Source: an uncultured Bermanella sp.
GTDB lineage: Bacteria > Pseudomonadota > Gammaproteobacteria > Pseudomonadales > Oceanobacteraceae
Assembly (NCBI GenBank): GCA_913058575.1
Contig: CAJXRF010000004.1
Span: forward strand, 56,251-120,250
Direction of reading: 5' to 3'
Length of the DNA: 64,000 nucleotides
Shown here: in pieces, positions 56,154 to 64,000 of the stretch
Numbering within the stretch: position 1 is the stretch's first letter
How the letters are laid out: every line of letters starts with the position of its first letter
Notes under the pieces: model-generated
What the model was told of the DNA's origin: nothing
Seen by the model: only the letters and a program-made list of their open reading frames with translations
Databases searched by the model: none
Translations under genes and position numbers: made by a program

Positions 56154-57320
56154 ATGAAAATTGCAGTTGCAGGAACGGGTTATGTAGGCTTATCAAACGC
56201 CATGCTGTTAGCTCAGCATAATGAAGTGATTGCGCTAGATGTGGTGCCAGAAAAAGTGGCTATGTTAAATGATAAGACTTCACCTATTGTTGACACGGAG
56301 ATAGAGGCTTTTTTAAAGCGCGATGACTTAAATTTTAAAGCAACTTTGAATAAAGAGCAGGCTTTTTTAGATGCTGACTTCGTCATAATCGCAACGCCAA
56401 CTGACTATGATGCGCAAACAAATTACTTTAATACCTCAACAGTAGAGTCTGTTATTAAAGAGGTAATGGAGATTAGCCCTAATGCTGTAATGATTATTAA
56501 GTCTACTGTGCCAGTGGGTTTTACTCAGCGTATTAAAGAGGCACTAAATTGTGAAAATATAATGTTTTCCCCTGAGTTTTTGCGGGAAGGTAAGGCTCTT
56601 TACGATAATCTTTATCCCTCTCGTATTATTGTGGGTGAGAAGTCTGAACGTGCTCAAGTATTTGCTAATCTCTTGGCGCAAGGGGCTATTAAAGACAATA
56701 TTTCAGTATTATTTGTTGATTCAACGGAAGCAGAAGCGGTCAAACTTTTCTCTAATACGTATCTTGCCATGCGTGTAGCCTATTTTAATGAATTAGATTC
56801 TTATGCTGAGGTACATGGATTGGATTCAGGCCAGATAATTAAGGGAGTGGGCTTAGACCCGCGTATTGGTTCTCACTACAATAACCCTTCTTTTGGTTAT
56901 GGTGGTTATTGCTTGCCTAAAGATACTAAGCAATTGTTGGCTAACTTTGAAGATGTGCCAAATAATATGGTCCGTGCGATTGTAGATGCTAATACTACGC
57001 GTAAAGACTTTATTGCAGACTCAATATTACAGCGTAACCCAAAAGTGGTGGGCATGTATCGCTTAGTGATGAAATCGGGTTCTGATAATTTTCGGGCATC
57101 TGCTATTCAGGGGATTATGAAGCGCATTAAGGCCAAGGGTATTGAGGTTATTATTTATGAGCCAACTATGAGTGATGAAGAGTTTTTTCACTCTAAGGTG
57201 GTGAATGACCTAGTTGAGTTTAAAGATAAAGCGGATGTAATAGTGGCCAATCGCCTATCTTCTGATTTAGAGAATGTGATCGCTAAGGTGTATACGCGGG
57301 ATTTATTTGGTAGCGACTAA
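56154..57320 (+). CDS. ugd: UDP-glucose 6-dehydrogenase Ugd
   Basis: This 388-residue enzyme oxidises UDP-glucose to UDP-glucuronate. I start at ATG 56154 ([21 protein letters not shown]); the frame extends six codons further. [15 protein letters not shown] and the catalytic Cys in [17 protein letters not shown] (about 253) are present. The C-terminal [10 protein letters not shown] is identical in pattern to E. coli Ugd, with the same length. It provides the acidic sugar of the polymer. Confidence 0.96.
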   Translation: MKIAVAGTGYVGLSNAMLLAQHNEVIALDVVPEKVAMLNDKTSPIVDTEIEAFLKRDDLNFKATLNKEQAFLDADFVIIATPTDYDAQTNYFNTSTVESVIKEVMEISPNAVMIIKSTVPVGFTQRIKEALNCENIMFSPEFLREGKALYDNLYPSRIIVGEKSERAQVFANLLAQGAIKDNISVLFVDSTEAEAVKLFSNTYLAMRVAYFNELDSYAEVHGLDSGQIIKGVGLDPRIGSHYNNPSFGYGGYCLPKDTKQLLANFEDVPNNMVRAIVDANTTRKDFIADSILQRNPKVVGMYRLVMKSGSDNFRASAIQGIMKRIKAKGIEVIIYEPTMSDEEFFHSKVVNDLVEFKDKADVIVANRLSSDLENVIAKVYTRDLFGSD

Positions 57321-57743
57321 TACATACTAGCCTTAGGCAGTATTGGTAATCCTATAAAGATTTTTAAGCCGTCTGTTTTATTAGATAACTCAAAGGTCTT
57401 AGTTTTTCTAATAGTAGGTGCTAATCGCAGACTATTGTTTGAATGCAATCGCCACATTGCTAAAACTGTTAATCAATACGGTATTATTGATTAACAGTTT
57501 ACTTTTTATTTTCAGTGGTTTGCTATTATTGCTCTGGTTTAAACTTTCTACTTTTTTTGCCTGATTCTAAACTGAAATTGTAGGCTGTTCGAATTAATAC
57601 GCCACTGATTGTCATTATTAAATAGTATACTTTTTTGCGCATTTCATTAGAATACTGCGAATTCCATCACGGTTAATTATTGGCAGTTATGAATGTAATT
57701 AACGGACACGCATTTAAAGTTTTTTATAAATACGGATAATTAA
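57321..57743. other. Gene-free region between ugd and galU
   Basis: It holds one strong inverted repeat (57463-57500) and AT-rich sequence. No gene or secure promoter is visible, though galU should start its own transcript here. Confidence 0.4.
57463..57500. repeat. Perfect 16-bp inverted repeat between ugd and galU
   Basis: AAACTGTTAATCAATA (57463-57478) and its exact complement (57485-57500) flank a 6-nt loop CGGTAT. A T-rich stretch (ACTTTTTATTTT) follows on the plus strand, so termination of the polysaccharide operon is possible; an operator is the alternative. Confidence 0.65.
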
Positions 57744-58646
57744 ATGAAAGCGATAATTCCTGTAGCAGGGTTAGGAACACGTATGTTGCCTGCTACTAAA
57801 GCCATTCCAAAAGAAATGCTGCCTATTGTTGATAAACCACTTATTCAGTATGTGGTTAATGAGGCCATTGCAGCGGGTGTTAAACAAATTGTATTGGTTA
57901 CCCACTCCAGTAAAAACTCCATTGAAAACCACTTTGATACTAGCTTCGAGCTAGAGGCCACCTTGGAAGCTCGTGTTAAGCGCCAGCTTTTAGATGAAGT
58001 GCGCGCCATTTGCCCCCCTGGTGTAACCATCATGCATATTCGTCAAGGCGAAGCGAAAGGCTTGGGCCATGCCATTGCCTGTGCGCGCCCGTGTGTGGGT
58101 AATAACCCTTTTATTGTTATGTTACCTGACGTATTAGTTGATGATGCTGCATCCGATTTAACAAAAGACAATCTTGCAGACATGGTGAATAATTTTCGCG
58201 CTACTGGCAGCAGCCAGGTGATGGTTGAAACGGTACCAGATGAGCTGGTCAATAAATACGGCATTGTCGATTGCGCCGGTAAAAATCTATCACCAGGGGT
58301 GGCACAAGCCATGGTGGGCATGGTTGAAAAGCCAGATCTTAAAGATGCTCCCTCAAACCAAGCGGTGGTGGGGCGTTATGTGTTGTCACGCTCAATTTGG
58401 GATATTCTTGATAAAACTCCTGTGGGGGCGGGTGGTGAAGTTCAATTAACCGATGCCATTGCTGAACTTATGAAAGATGAAACCGTTGAAGCCTATTCAA
58501 TGATAGGAAAAAGCCATGACTGCGGCAGCAAAGTCGGCTACATGTTAGCCAATATGGAATACGGTTTACGCCACCCTGAAGTTAAAGATGCCATGGAAAG
58601 CTTTATGGCAAAAAAACGAGAAGCAGTTAGCACAAACGTTAAATAG
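57744..58646 (+). CDS. galU: UTP-glucose-1-phosphate uridylyltransferase GalU
   Basis: This 300-residue enzyme makes UDP-glucose. It has [31 protein letters not shown] at the start, [11 protein letters not shown] as metal-binding motif, and VGMVEKP and [12 protein letters not shown] farther on. It supplies UDP-Glc to the priming enzyme, GalE and Ugd of the same locus. Confidence 0.97.
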   Translation: MKAIIPVAGLGTRMLPATKAIPKEMLPIVDKPLIQYVVNEAIAAGVKQIVLVTHSSKNSIENHFDTSFELEATLEARVKRQLLDEVRAICPPGVTIMHIRQGEAKGLGHAIACARPCVGNNPFIVMLPDVLVDDAASDLTKDNLADMVNNFRATGSSQVMVETVPDELVNKYGIVDCAGKNLSPGVAQAMVGMVEKPDLKDAPSNQAVVGRYVLSRSIWDILDKTPVGAGGEVQLTDAIAELMKDETVEAYSMIGKSHDCGSKVGYMLANMEYGLRHPEVKDAMESFMAKKREAVSTNVK

Positions 58647-58676
58647 CGTTAGTTGATTGTATATATTGTTTTATTT

Positions 58677-58709
58677 AAAACCTCTAATCCCTCATTAGAG
58701 GTTTTTTTG
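58677..58709 (+). terminator. Intrinsic terminator after galU
   Basis: AAAACCTCTAAT / ATTAGAGGTTTT with a 5-nt loop and a run of seven T. Confidence 0.9.
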
Positions 58710-58811
58710 TGTCTGATATTTATATTGTTTTACGCTAGGGTATTCGTTTTTGAGTTTTTCTTTTTGTCACGGATATTCATAGGTATAGTGTAAAAAAATT
58801 TTAAGGATTAA

Positions 58812-59654
<843 letters not shown>

Positions 59655-59794
59655 TTTATTATTCATTTTGTGATGGGTGTTGGGGTTATTAGGATTTTGA
59701 TCTGATAGCCCTAGCTAACAGTTACTGCTATTTCTCTTCTTAAATGTTAAAGTACTGCCGTTTAAAATAGATTAAGACAACGGTAAAAAGACTA

Positions 59795-61474
59795 ATGGAT
59801 AAGTCAGCGTCTCTCCCGCTTCAGTTTAATCAAACAGCTGAATTTAAAGCCCTAACTGAACATTTCAATGATATTCAGCCTGTTAAAATGAACCAGCAAT
59901 TTAAGGATGATGCTGGGCGTTTTGATCAATTTGGCTTGCATGCGGCGGGCTTGAATCTTGATTTTTCTAAAAACCGTATTACCTCTGAAACCATTCAATT
60001 ATTAACGCAATTAGCCAGGGCTTGTGATTTACCCCAATCTATTAAGGGGATGTTTAATGGCGAGCTAATTAATCAAAGTGAAGGGCGTCCGGCTCTTCAT
60101 ACTGCCCTTCGAAATTTTTCTGCTGAACCTGTATTAGTTGATGGCAAAAATGTCATGCCAGAAGTACAAAAAACCCTCACTAGAATGAAAGAGTTTTGCT
60201 GGTCTATTCGTAGCCATCAATGGCGCGGTTTTAGCAATAAACCCTTTACCGATGTGGTGAGTATTGGCATAGGTGGCTCGTTTTTAGGGCCTAAATTGGC
60301 GTCAGAAGCGTTAAAGCCCTATTGGAGTAAACAAATAAATTGTCATTATTTGGCCAATATTGATGGCTCTGATTTAACCGAGGTTCTACAAGGATTAAAC
60401 CCTGAAACTACGCTTTTTATTGTGCAGTCTAAATCTTTTAATACTCAAGAAACCTTAAAAAATGCTTTGGCGTGTCGTGAGTGGTTTTTAAATAACGGCG
60501 GCACTAAAGAGTATTTGGCGCGTCACTTTAGTGCGGTTACCGCCAATGTGCCTACAGCCATTGAATTTGGTATTGCTCCACAAAATATATTCCCCATGTG
60601 GGACTGGGTTGGAGGGCGCTACTCACTGTGGTCGGCCATTGGCTTGCCTTTAATGCTGGCCATTGGTTATGAGCATTTTCGTGAAATGCTACTAGGCGCT
60701 TATGAAATGGATTGCCATTTTAAAGAGGCTCCTTTAGAGCAAAATATGCCGGTTATTATGGGGCTGTTAGGGGTTTGGTACGTTAACTTTTTTGATGCTC
60801 AGTCCCACGCTGTTTTACCTTATGATCATTATTTACGAAACTTACCCTCTCATATTCAGCAGTTAGATATGGAAAGTAATGGTAAATCGGTAGACACCTA
60901 TGGGCGAGCACTAAACTATCAGGCTGGCCCCATTATTTGGGGTGGAGTGGGCAGTAATGGTCAGCATGCTTATCACCAGTTACTGCATCAAGGTACTCAG
61001 TTTGCCCCATGTGATTTCATACTACCTTTAACCACTCACAATCCGGTGGATAACTTTCATGCTTTGCTGGCTTCTAATTGTTTTAGCCAAAGCCAAGCAT
61101 TGATGCAGGGTAAAAACTTGCAGCAAGCCCAGGCAGAGTTAAAGGCTGTGGGTAAAAGTGATGACGAAATAAAAGTCATTGCCCCTCAAAAAGTTATCCC
61201 AGGAAACCGCCCCAGTAATACCCTGTATTTTGATAAGTCCACCCCTAAGGCGGTAGGTGCCTTAATTGCTTTGTATGAGCATAAGGTGTTTGTGCAAGGC
61301 CAAATATGGGGGGTAAACAGCTTTGATCAGTGGGGGGTCGAATTGGGTAAGCAACTGGGTGATAAGGTCCATGAGTGCTTGTTGGCAGAAGAGTGCATAG
61401 GGGAGGATATGGGTTTTGATGTGTCCACCAGTGGCTTAATTAAAGCATTCCGATCTATGCAGGATAAACTGTAA
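59795..61474 (+). CDS. pgi: Glucose-6-phosphate isomerase
   Basis: This 559-residue isomerase interconverts glucose-6-P and fructose-6-P. It has VSIGIGGSFLGPKLASEAL (about 153-171), the catalytic region MESNGKSVDTYGR (about 359) and GGVGSNGQHAYHQLLHQGT, with length close to E. coli Pgi (549). It links glycolytic sugars to mannose- and glucose-derived precursors of the locus. Confidence 0.96.
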   Translation: MDKSASLPLQFNQTAEFKALTEHFNDIQPVKMNQQFKDDAGRFDQFGLHAAGLNLDFSKNRITSETIQLLTQLARACDLPQSIKGMFNGELINQSEGRPALHTALRNFSAEPVLVDGKNVMPEVQKTLTRMKEFCWSIRSHQWRGFSNKPFTDVVSIGIGGSFLGPKLASEALKPYWSKQINCHYLANIDGSDLTEVLQGLNPETTLFIVQSKSFNTQETLKNALACREWFLNNGGTKEYLARHFSAVTANVPTAIEFGIAPQNIFPMWDWVGGRYSLWSAIGLPLMLAIGYEHFREMLLGAYEMDCHFKEAPLEQNMPVIMGLLGVWYVNFFDAQSHAVLPYDHYLRNLPSHIQQLDMESNGKSVDTYGRALNYQAGPIIWGGVGSNGQHAYHQLLHQGTQFAPCDFILPLTTHNPVDNFHALLASNCFSQSQALMQGKNLQQAQAELKAVGKSDDEIKVIAPQKVIPGNRPSNTLYFDKSTPKAVGALIALYEHKVFVQGQIWGVNSFDQWGVELGKQLGDKVHECLLAEECIGEDMGFDVSTSGLIKAFRSMQDKL

Positions 61475-61601
61475 TCTTGTTGTTGTAGCCTTAGTTAGAC
61501 GAATAAAAAATTAACCAATTATTCATAATTTAAACCACACTTTACAGTGTGGTTATGATCAATAGCCTAAATGAAATAAAGATAGGCTAAGGAAAATAAA
61601 A

Positions 61602-62960
61602 ATGAGCACACTTACTTGTTTTAAAGCCTACGACGTACGTGGTCGTATTCCAGATGAATTAAATGTTGATATTGCTTATCGCATTGGTCGTGCTTATGCC
61701 GAATTTTTAAAGCCAAAGTCAGTGGTGGTGGGTTATGACATTCGTTTAACCAGTTTTGAAATGAGCCGCAGTGTAATTCAGGGTCTTACTGATGCGGGTA
61801 GCGATGTGATTGATATTGGCCAATCGGGCACCGAAGAAATTTACTTTGCCACCGCACATTTGGGGGTTGATGGTGGTATTTGCGTTACCGCCAGTCATAA
61901 CCCAAAAGATTACAACGGTATGAAGTTTGTGCGCGAGGGTTCAAAGCCTATTAGTGGTGATACAGGTTTGAAAGATATTCAGCGATTGGCTGAAGAAAAT
62001 AATTTCTCCGATGTGATTAGTAAGGGGGTGTTAACTGAGCAAAATATCGGCCCAGACTATATTGAGCACCTTTTAACCTATGTTAAAAAAGAAAACCTAA
62101 AGCCGTTAAAAATTGTTTGTACCGCAGGTAACGGCGGCGCTGGTGCTGTTATTGATGCCATTGAAGGGGAGCTTCCTTTTGAGTGGGTGAAAGTGCATCA
62201 CGATGCAGATGGTAACTTTCCTAATGGTGTGCCAAATCCATTGCTGGAAGAAAATCGTGCACCTACTATAAAAGCTATTGAAGATAGTGGTGCCGATTTA
62301 GGTATTGCTTGGGACGGTGATTTCGATCGCTGTTTTTTCTTTGATGAAAGCGGTGAGTTCATTGAAGGGTATTACATTGTAGGCTTATTGGCCGATGCTT
62401 TTTTACAAAAAGACCCTAATAATAAAGTGGTTCATGATCCGCGTTTGATTTGGAATACCATTGATATAGCTGAAACCTTAGGTGGCCAAGCAGTTCAAAG
62501 TAAAACCGGCCACGCGTTTATTAAAGAGCGTATGCGCAAAGAAGATGCAGTATACGGCGGTGAAATGAGTGCTCACCATTACTTCCGTGATTTTGCCTAT
62601 TGCGATAGCGGTATGATCCCGTGGTTGCTAGTGGCCGAGCTTATTTGTAAGTCTGGTAAAAGTATGTCGCAACTAGTGGCTGAGCGCGTAAAAGCGTTTC
62701 CATGCAGTGGTGAAATTAATAAGCGACTTACAAACCCTAAGGCTGTGCTGGAAAACATTGAAAAACATTATAGCGCTGCCGCAATAAGCGTGGATCATAC
62801 TGATGGCATTAGCATTTGTTATGATAAATGGCGCTTTAACTTACGCTCTTCTAACACCGAGCCTGTGGTGCGTTTAAATGTTGAGTCCAAAGCCGATATT
62901 GCTTTAATGAAAGAAAAAACCCAAGAGCTGCTTGAGATGATTAAAAAGTTTGATCAGTAA
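61602..62960 (+). CDS. manB: Phosphomannomutase/phosphoglucomutase (CpsG/ManB-like)
   Basis: This 452-residue alpha-D-phosphohexomutase resembles E. coli CpsG/ManB more than AlgC in its blocks. The catalytic Ser lies in [22 protein letters not shown] (about 97), the metal loop is [12 protein letters not shown] (about 234) and the sugar loop [13 protein letters not shown] (about 320). The phosphate loop is [12 protein letters not shown] (about 414). It makes mannose-1-P and/or glucose-1-P. GGAAAA precedes the ATG. Confidence 0.93.
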   Translation: MSTLTCFKAYDVRGRIPDELNVDIAYRIGRAYAEFLKPKSVVVGYDIRLTSFEMSRSVIQGLTDAGSDVIDIGQSGTEEIYFATAHLGVDGGICVTASHNPKDYNGMKFVREGSKPISGDTGLKDIQRLAEENNFSDVISKGVLTEQNIGPDYIEHLLTYVKKENLKPLKIVCTAGNGGAGAVIDAIEGELPFEWVKVHHDADGNFPNGVPNPLLEENRAPTIKAIEDSGADLGIAWDGDFDRCFFFDESGEFIEGYYIVGLLADAFLQKDPNNKVVHDPRLIWNTIDIAETLGGQAVQSKTGHAFIKERMRKEDAVYGGEMSAHHYFRDFAYCDSGMIPWLLVAELICKSGKSMSQLVAERVKAFPCSGEINKRLTNPKAVLENIEKHYSAAAISVDHTDGISICYDKWRFNLRSSNTEPVVRLNVESKADIALMKEKTQELLEMIKKFDQ

Positions 62961-62981
62961 GTCTTAATTGCATTTGTATAT

Positions 62982-63022
62982 AAAAAGCCCCCTTTAGTTT
63001 TTGCTAAAGGGGGCTTTTTTTT
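62982..63022. terminator. Bidirectional intrinsic terminator after manB
   Basis: AAAAAGCCCCCTTTAG / CTAAAGGGGGCTTTTT with a 6-nt loop and long T run. It also serves the convergent gene on the minus strand. Confidence 0.92.
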
Positions 63023-63047
63023 GTGCAATAATCTTAAATATATAAAC

Positions 63048-63428
63048 CTAAAACTGAACCGCGACACTTAGCATAGATTCAAGCTGGCTGCTTCTGTGCT
63101 GGTATTGTTGTGTCTTTATTACCACCTGAGTATGCATCCAGTTGTTTACTTGGTGGTGTATGCCTAGCCCAGTGCTTTCATTTACATAGCTGTGTTGCAG
63201 GCCTTTAAGGCTCTGGCTTTGATGGTGATTAGTTTGTGAATAAAGCATTAGGCTATAATTGGGCTGCTGCAGGGCTATGAGTAGGGTTGGCTGTATAGTA
63301 GTAACCTGCTCGGTAAGATATTGCTGCTGGCTATTAAGCATAATTAATCGGGTAGAAGTATCTTGAGCACAGCAGGCTTGGGCATATAGGGCTAGTAGAA
63401 TGAGCGTGCCGCTAATCAGGCTCTTCAT
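63048..63428 (-). CDS. Small secreted, Gln/His-rich, beta-strand protein of unknown function
   Basis: The 126-residue product has a signal peptide (LISGTLILLALYAQACC; a Cys pair makes a lipoprotein site conceivable). An alternating-strand pattern (TQVVIKTQQYQHRSSQLESMLSVAVQF) ends in Phe, as in outer-membrane proteins. It is rich in Gln, His and Ser. GGAGGATCC stands upstream of the ATG. I do not recognise a family; it could be a small or partial barrel. Confidence 0.55.
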   Translation of the reverse strand: MKSLISGTLILLALYAQACCAQDTSTRLIMLNSQQQYLTEQVTTIQPTLLIALQQPNYSLMLYSQTNHHQSQSLKGLQHSYVNESTGLGIHHQVNNWMHTQVVIKTQQYQHRSSQLESMLSVAVQF

Positions 63429-63780
63429 AGGAGGATCCTTTGCTATTAAATTGGCTTCACATTTAACATTAGCTTAAGGCGGGGGCTTTGTTGGGGGATT
63501 TGAGGGTATGTGGAAAATAAGGCTAATAACGGGCGGTTAAATTCCGTTGGGTTATGCTTGAAGTGTGTGAATGGGTTTTTTTAATGGTGCGTTAGGTGTT
63601 TGCTGGTTGGTGGGTATTTACTTTGTTGTTTGGGGGTAGGTGTAAGCTTGGTGGGGTGTTGGGCTGACTGGGCCGGTGTGTTTAGTGGGGCTGCTTATGA
63701 GAGGGCGGTGGTTGTGCTTGTTTGAATTGAGGATGTTACATCCTACATGAATCGCTTGCATGCTCCCTGTTGTTTTAGAA
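63429..63780. other. Gene-free, strand-asymmetric G+T-rich spacer
   Basis: From about 63476 to 63725 the plus strand is strikingly G/T-rich with many G3-G5 runs and very few C. An inverted repeat GGATGT-T-ACATCC lies at about 63731-63743, and a divergent copy of the array 3 unit occupies about 63744-63780. No protein gene is supported. Confidence 0.5.
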
Positions 63781-64000
63781 TGGCTGCTTCCTGTAGGCAC
63801 CGCTTGCATGTTCCCGACGCAAGCTCCCTGTCTTTTGTATAAGCTACTTCCGTAGGCATCGCTTACATGTTCCTGACGCAAGCTCCCTGTCTTTTGTATA
63901 AGCTACTTCCTGTAGGTACCTCTTGCATGTTCCCGACGCAAGCTCCCTGTCTTTTGTATAAGCTACTTCCTGTAGGTACCTCTTGCATGTTCCCGACGCA
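63781..64000 (-). repeat. GGA-loop hairpin array 3 (60-bp tandem repeat, runs off the window)
   Basis: Almost four copies of a 60-bp unit (63781, 63841, 63901, 63961), the last two identical over the visible 40 bp. Read on the minus strand each unit gives a 7-bp hairpin with loop CGGGAAC or CAGGAAC (plus coordinates 63803-63823, 63862-63882, 63922-63942). It also gives CTAC-AGGAA-GTAG (63903-63915, 63963-63975) and an ACAGGGAG. All GGA motifs lie on the minus strand. The array continues beyond 64000. Confidence 0.8.

Noticed and set aside
63618..63881. Minus-strand 87-codon frame at the right end
   Set aside because: It spans the G/T-rich spacer and array 3, with no recognisable protein pattern; better explained by the repeats.
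63781..64000. Possible CRISPR array in the 60-bp repeats
   Set aside because: The whole 60-bp unit is repeated; there are no unique spacers between short constant repeats, and no cas genes are near.

Overview
The window reads as chromosome of a free-living, probably marine gammaproteobacterium of moderate to low GC. The evidence is gene order: proA-nadD-rsfS-rlmH-mrdA-rodA-mltB-rlpA-dacA-ybeD-lipB-lipA, ispB / rplU-rpmA-obgE-proB and mpl-ubiX all have the arrangement known from Pseudomonas and Oceanospirillales-type genomes. An Oceanospirillales-like host is an inference. I saw no rRNA, tRNA, phage, IS element or CRISPR array.

Layout. (1) 1-13.5 kb, nitrate/nitrite assimilation: nirBD, two paralogous secreted PilJ/NIT-domain proteins, an outer-membrane porin, two tandem NarK-type transporters and a PP2C phosphatase-kinase fusion. 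Four good sigma-54 (-24/-12) sites stand before nirB, the porin and both transporters, with NtrC-like half-sites upstream of nirB and the first transporter, so the block looks like one nitrogen-limitation regulon. The nitrate reductase and nasST are not in the window. (2) 13.6-19.2 kb: mpl, ubiX, two small unknowns, a secreted calcium-repeat protein and two membrane proteins with degenerate GGDEF domains. (3) 19.4-30.3 kb: cell elongation, peptidoglycan and lipoate cluster. (4) 30.6-38.7 kb: a Lys/Thr/Ala-repeat protein, dsbD, ispB, rplU-rpmA, obgE, proB. (5) 38.8-63 kb: surface polysaccharide locus with a priming transferase, a beta-barrel plus a short OPX protein, a Wzc-type kinase, assembly genes in an AT-rich central block (49.6-56.1 kb), then sugar-nucleotide genes (galE, ugd, galU, pgi, manB) and kdsA.

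The most unusual signal is non-coding. Three intergenic tandem-repeat arrays (31581-31780, 35866-36166, 63781-64000 on the minus strand) are built of small hairpins whose loops show AGGA, AGGAT, AGGGAT or GGGA. These match the known CsrA/RsmA binding element (CAGGAUG / ARGGAUG in a hairpin loop). The two arrays whose left flank is visible each begin directly behind an intrinsic terminator. I propose them as candidate CsrA/RsmA-titrating RNA arrays or a new GGA-loop repeat family. A further CAGGATG overlaps the ribosome-binding site of the polysaccharide-export (OPX) gene, which would link such a system to the surface polysaccharide.
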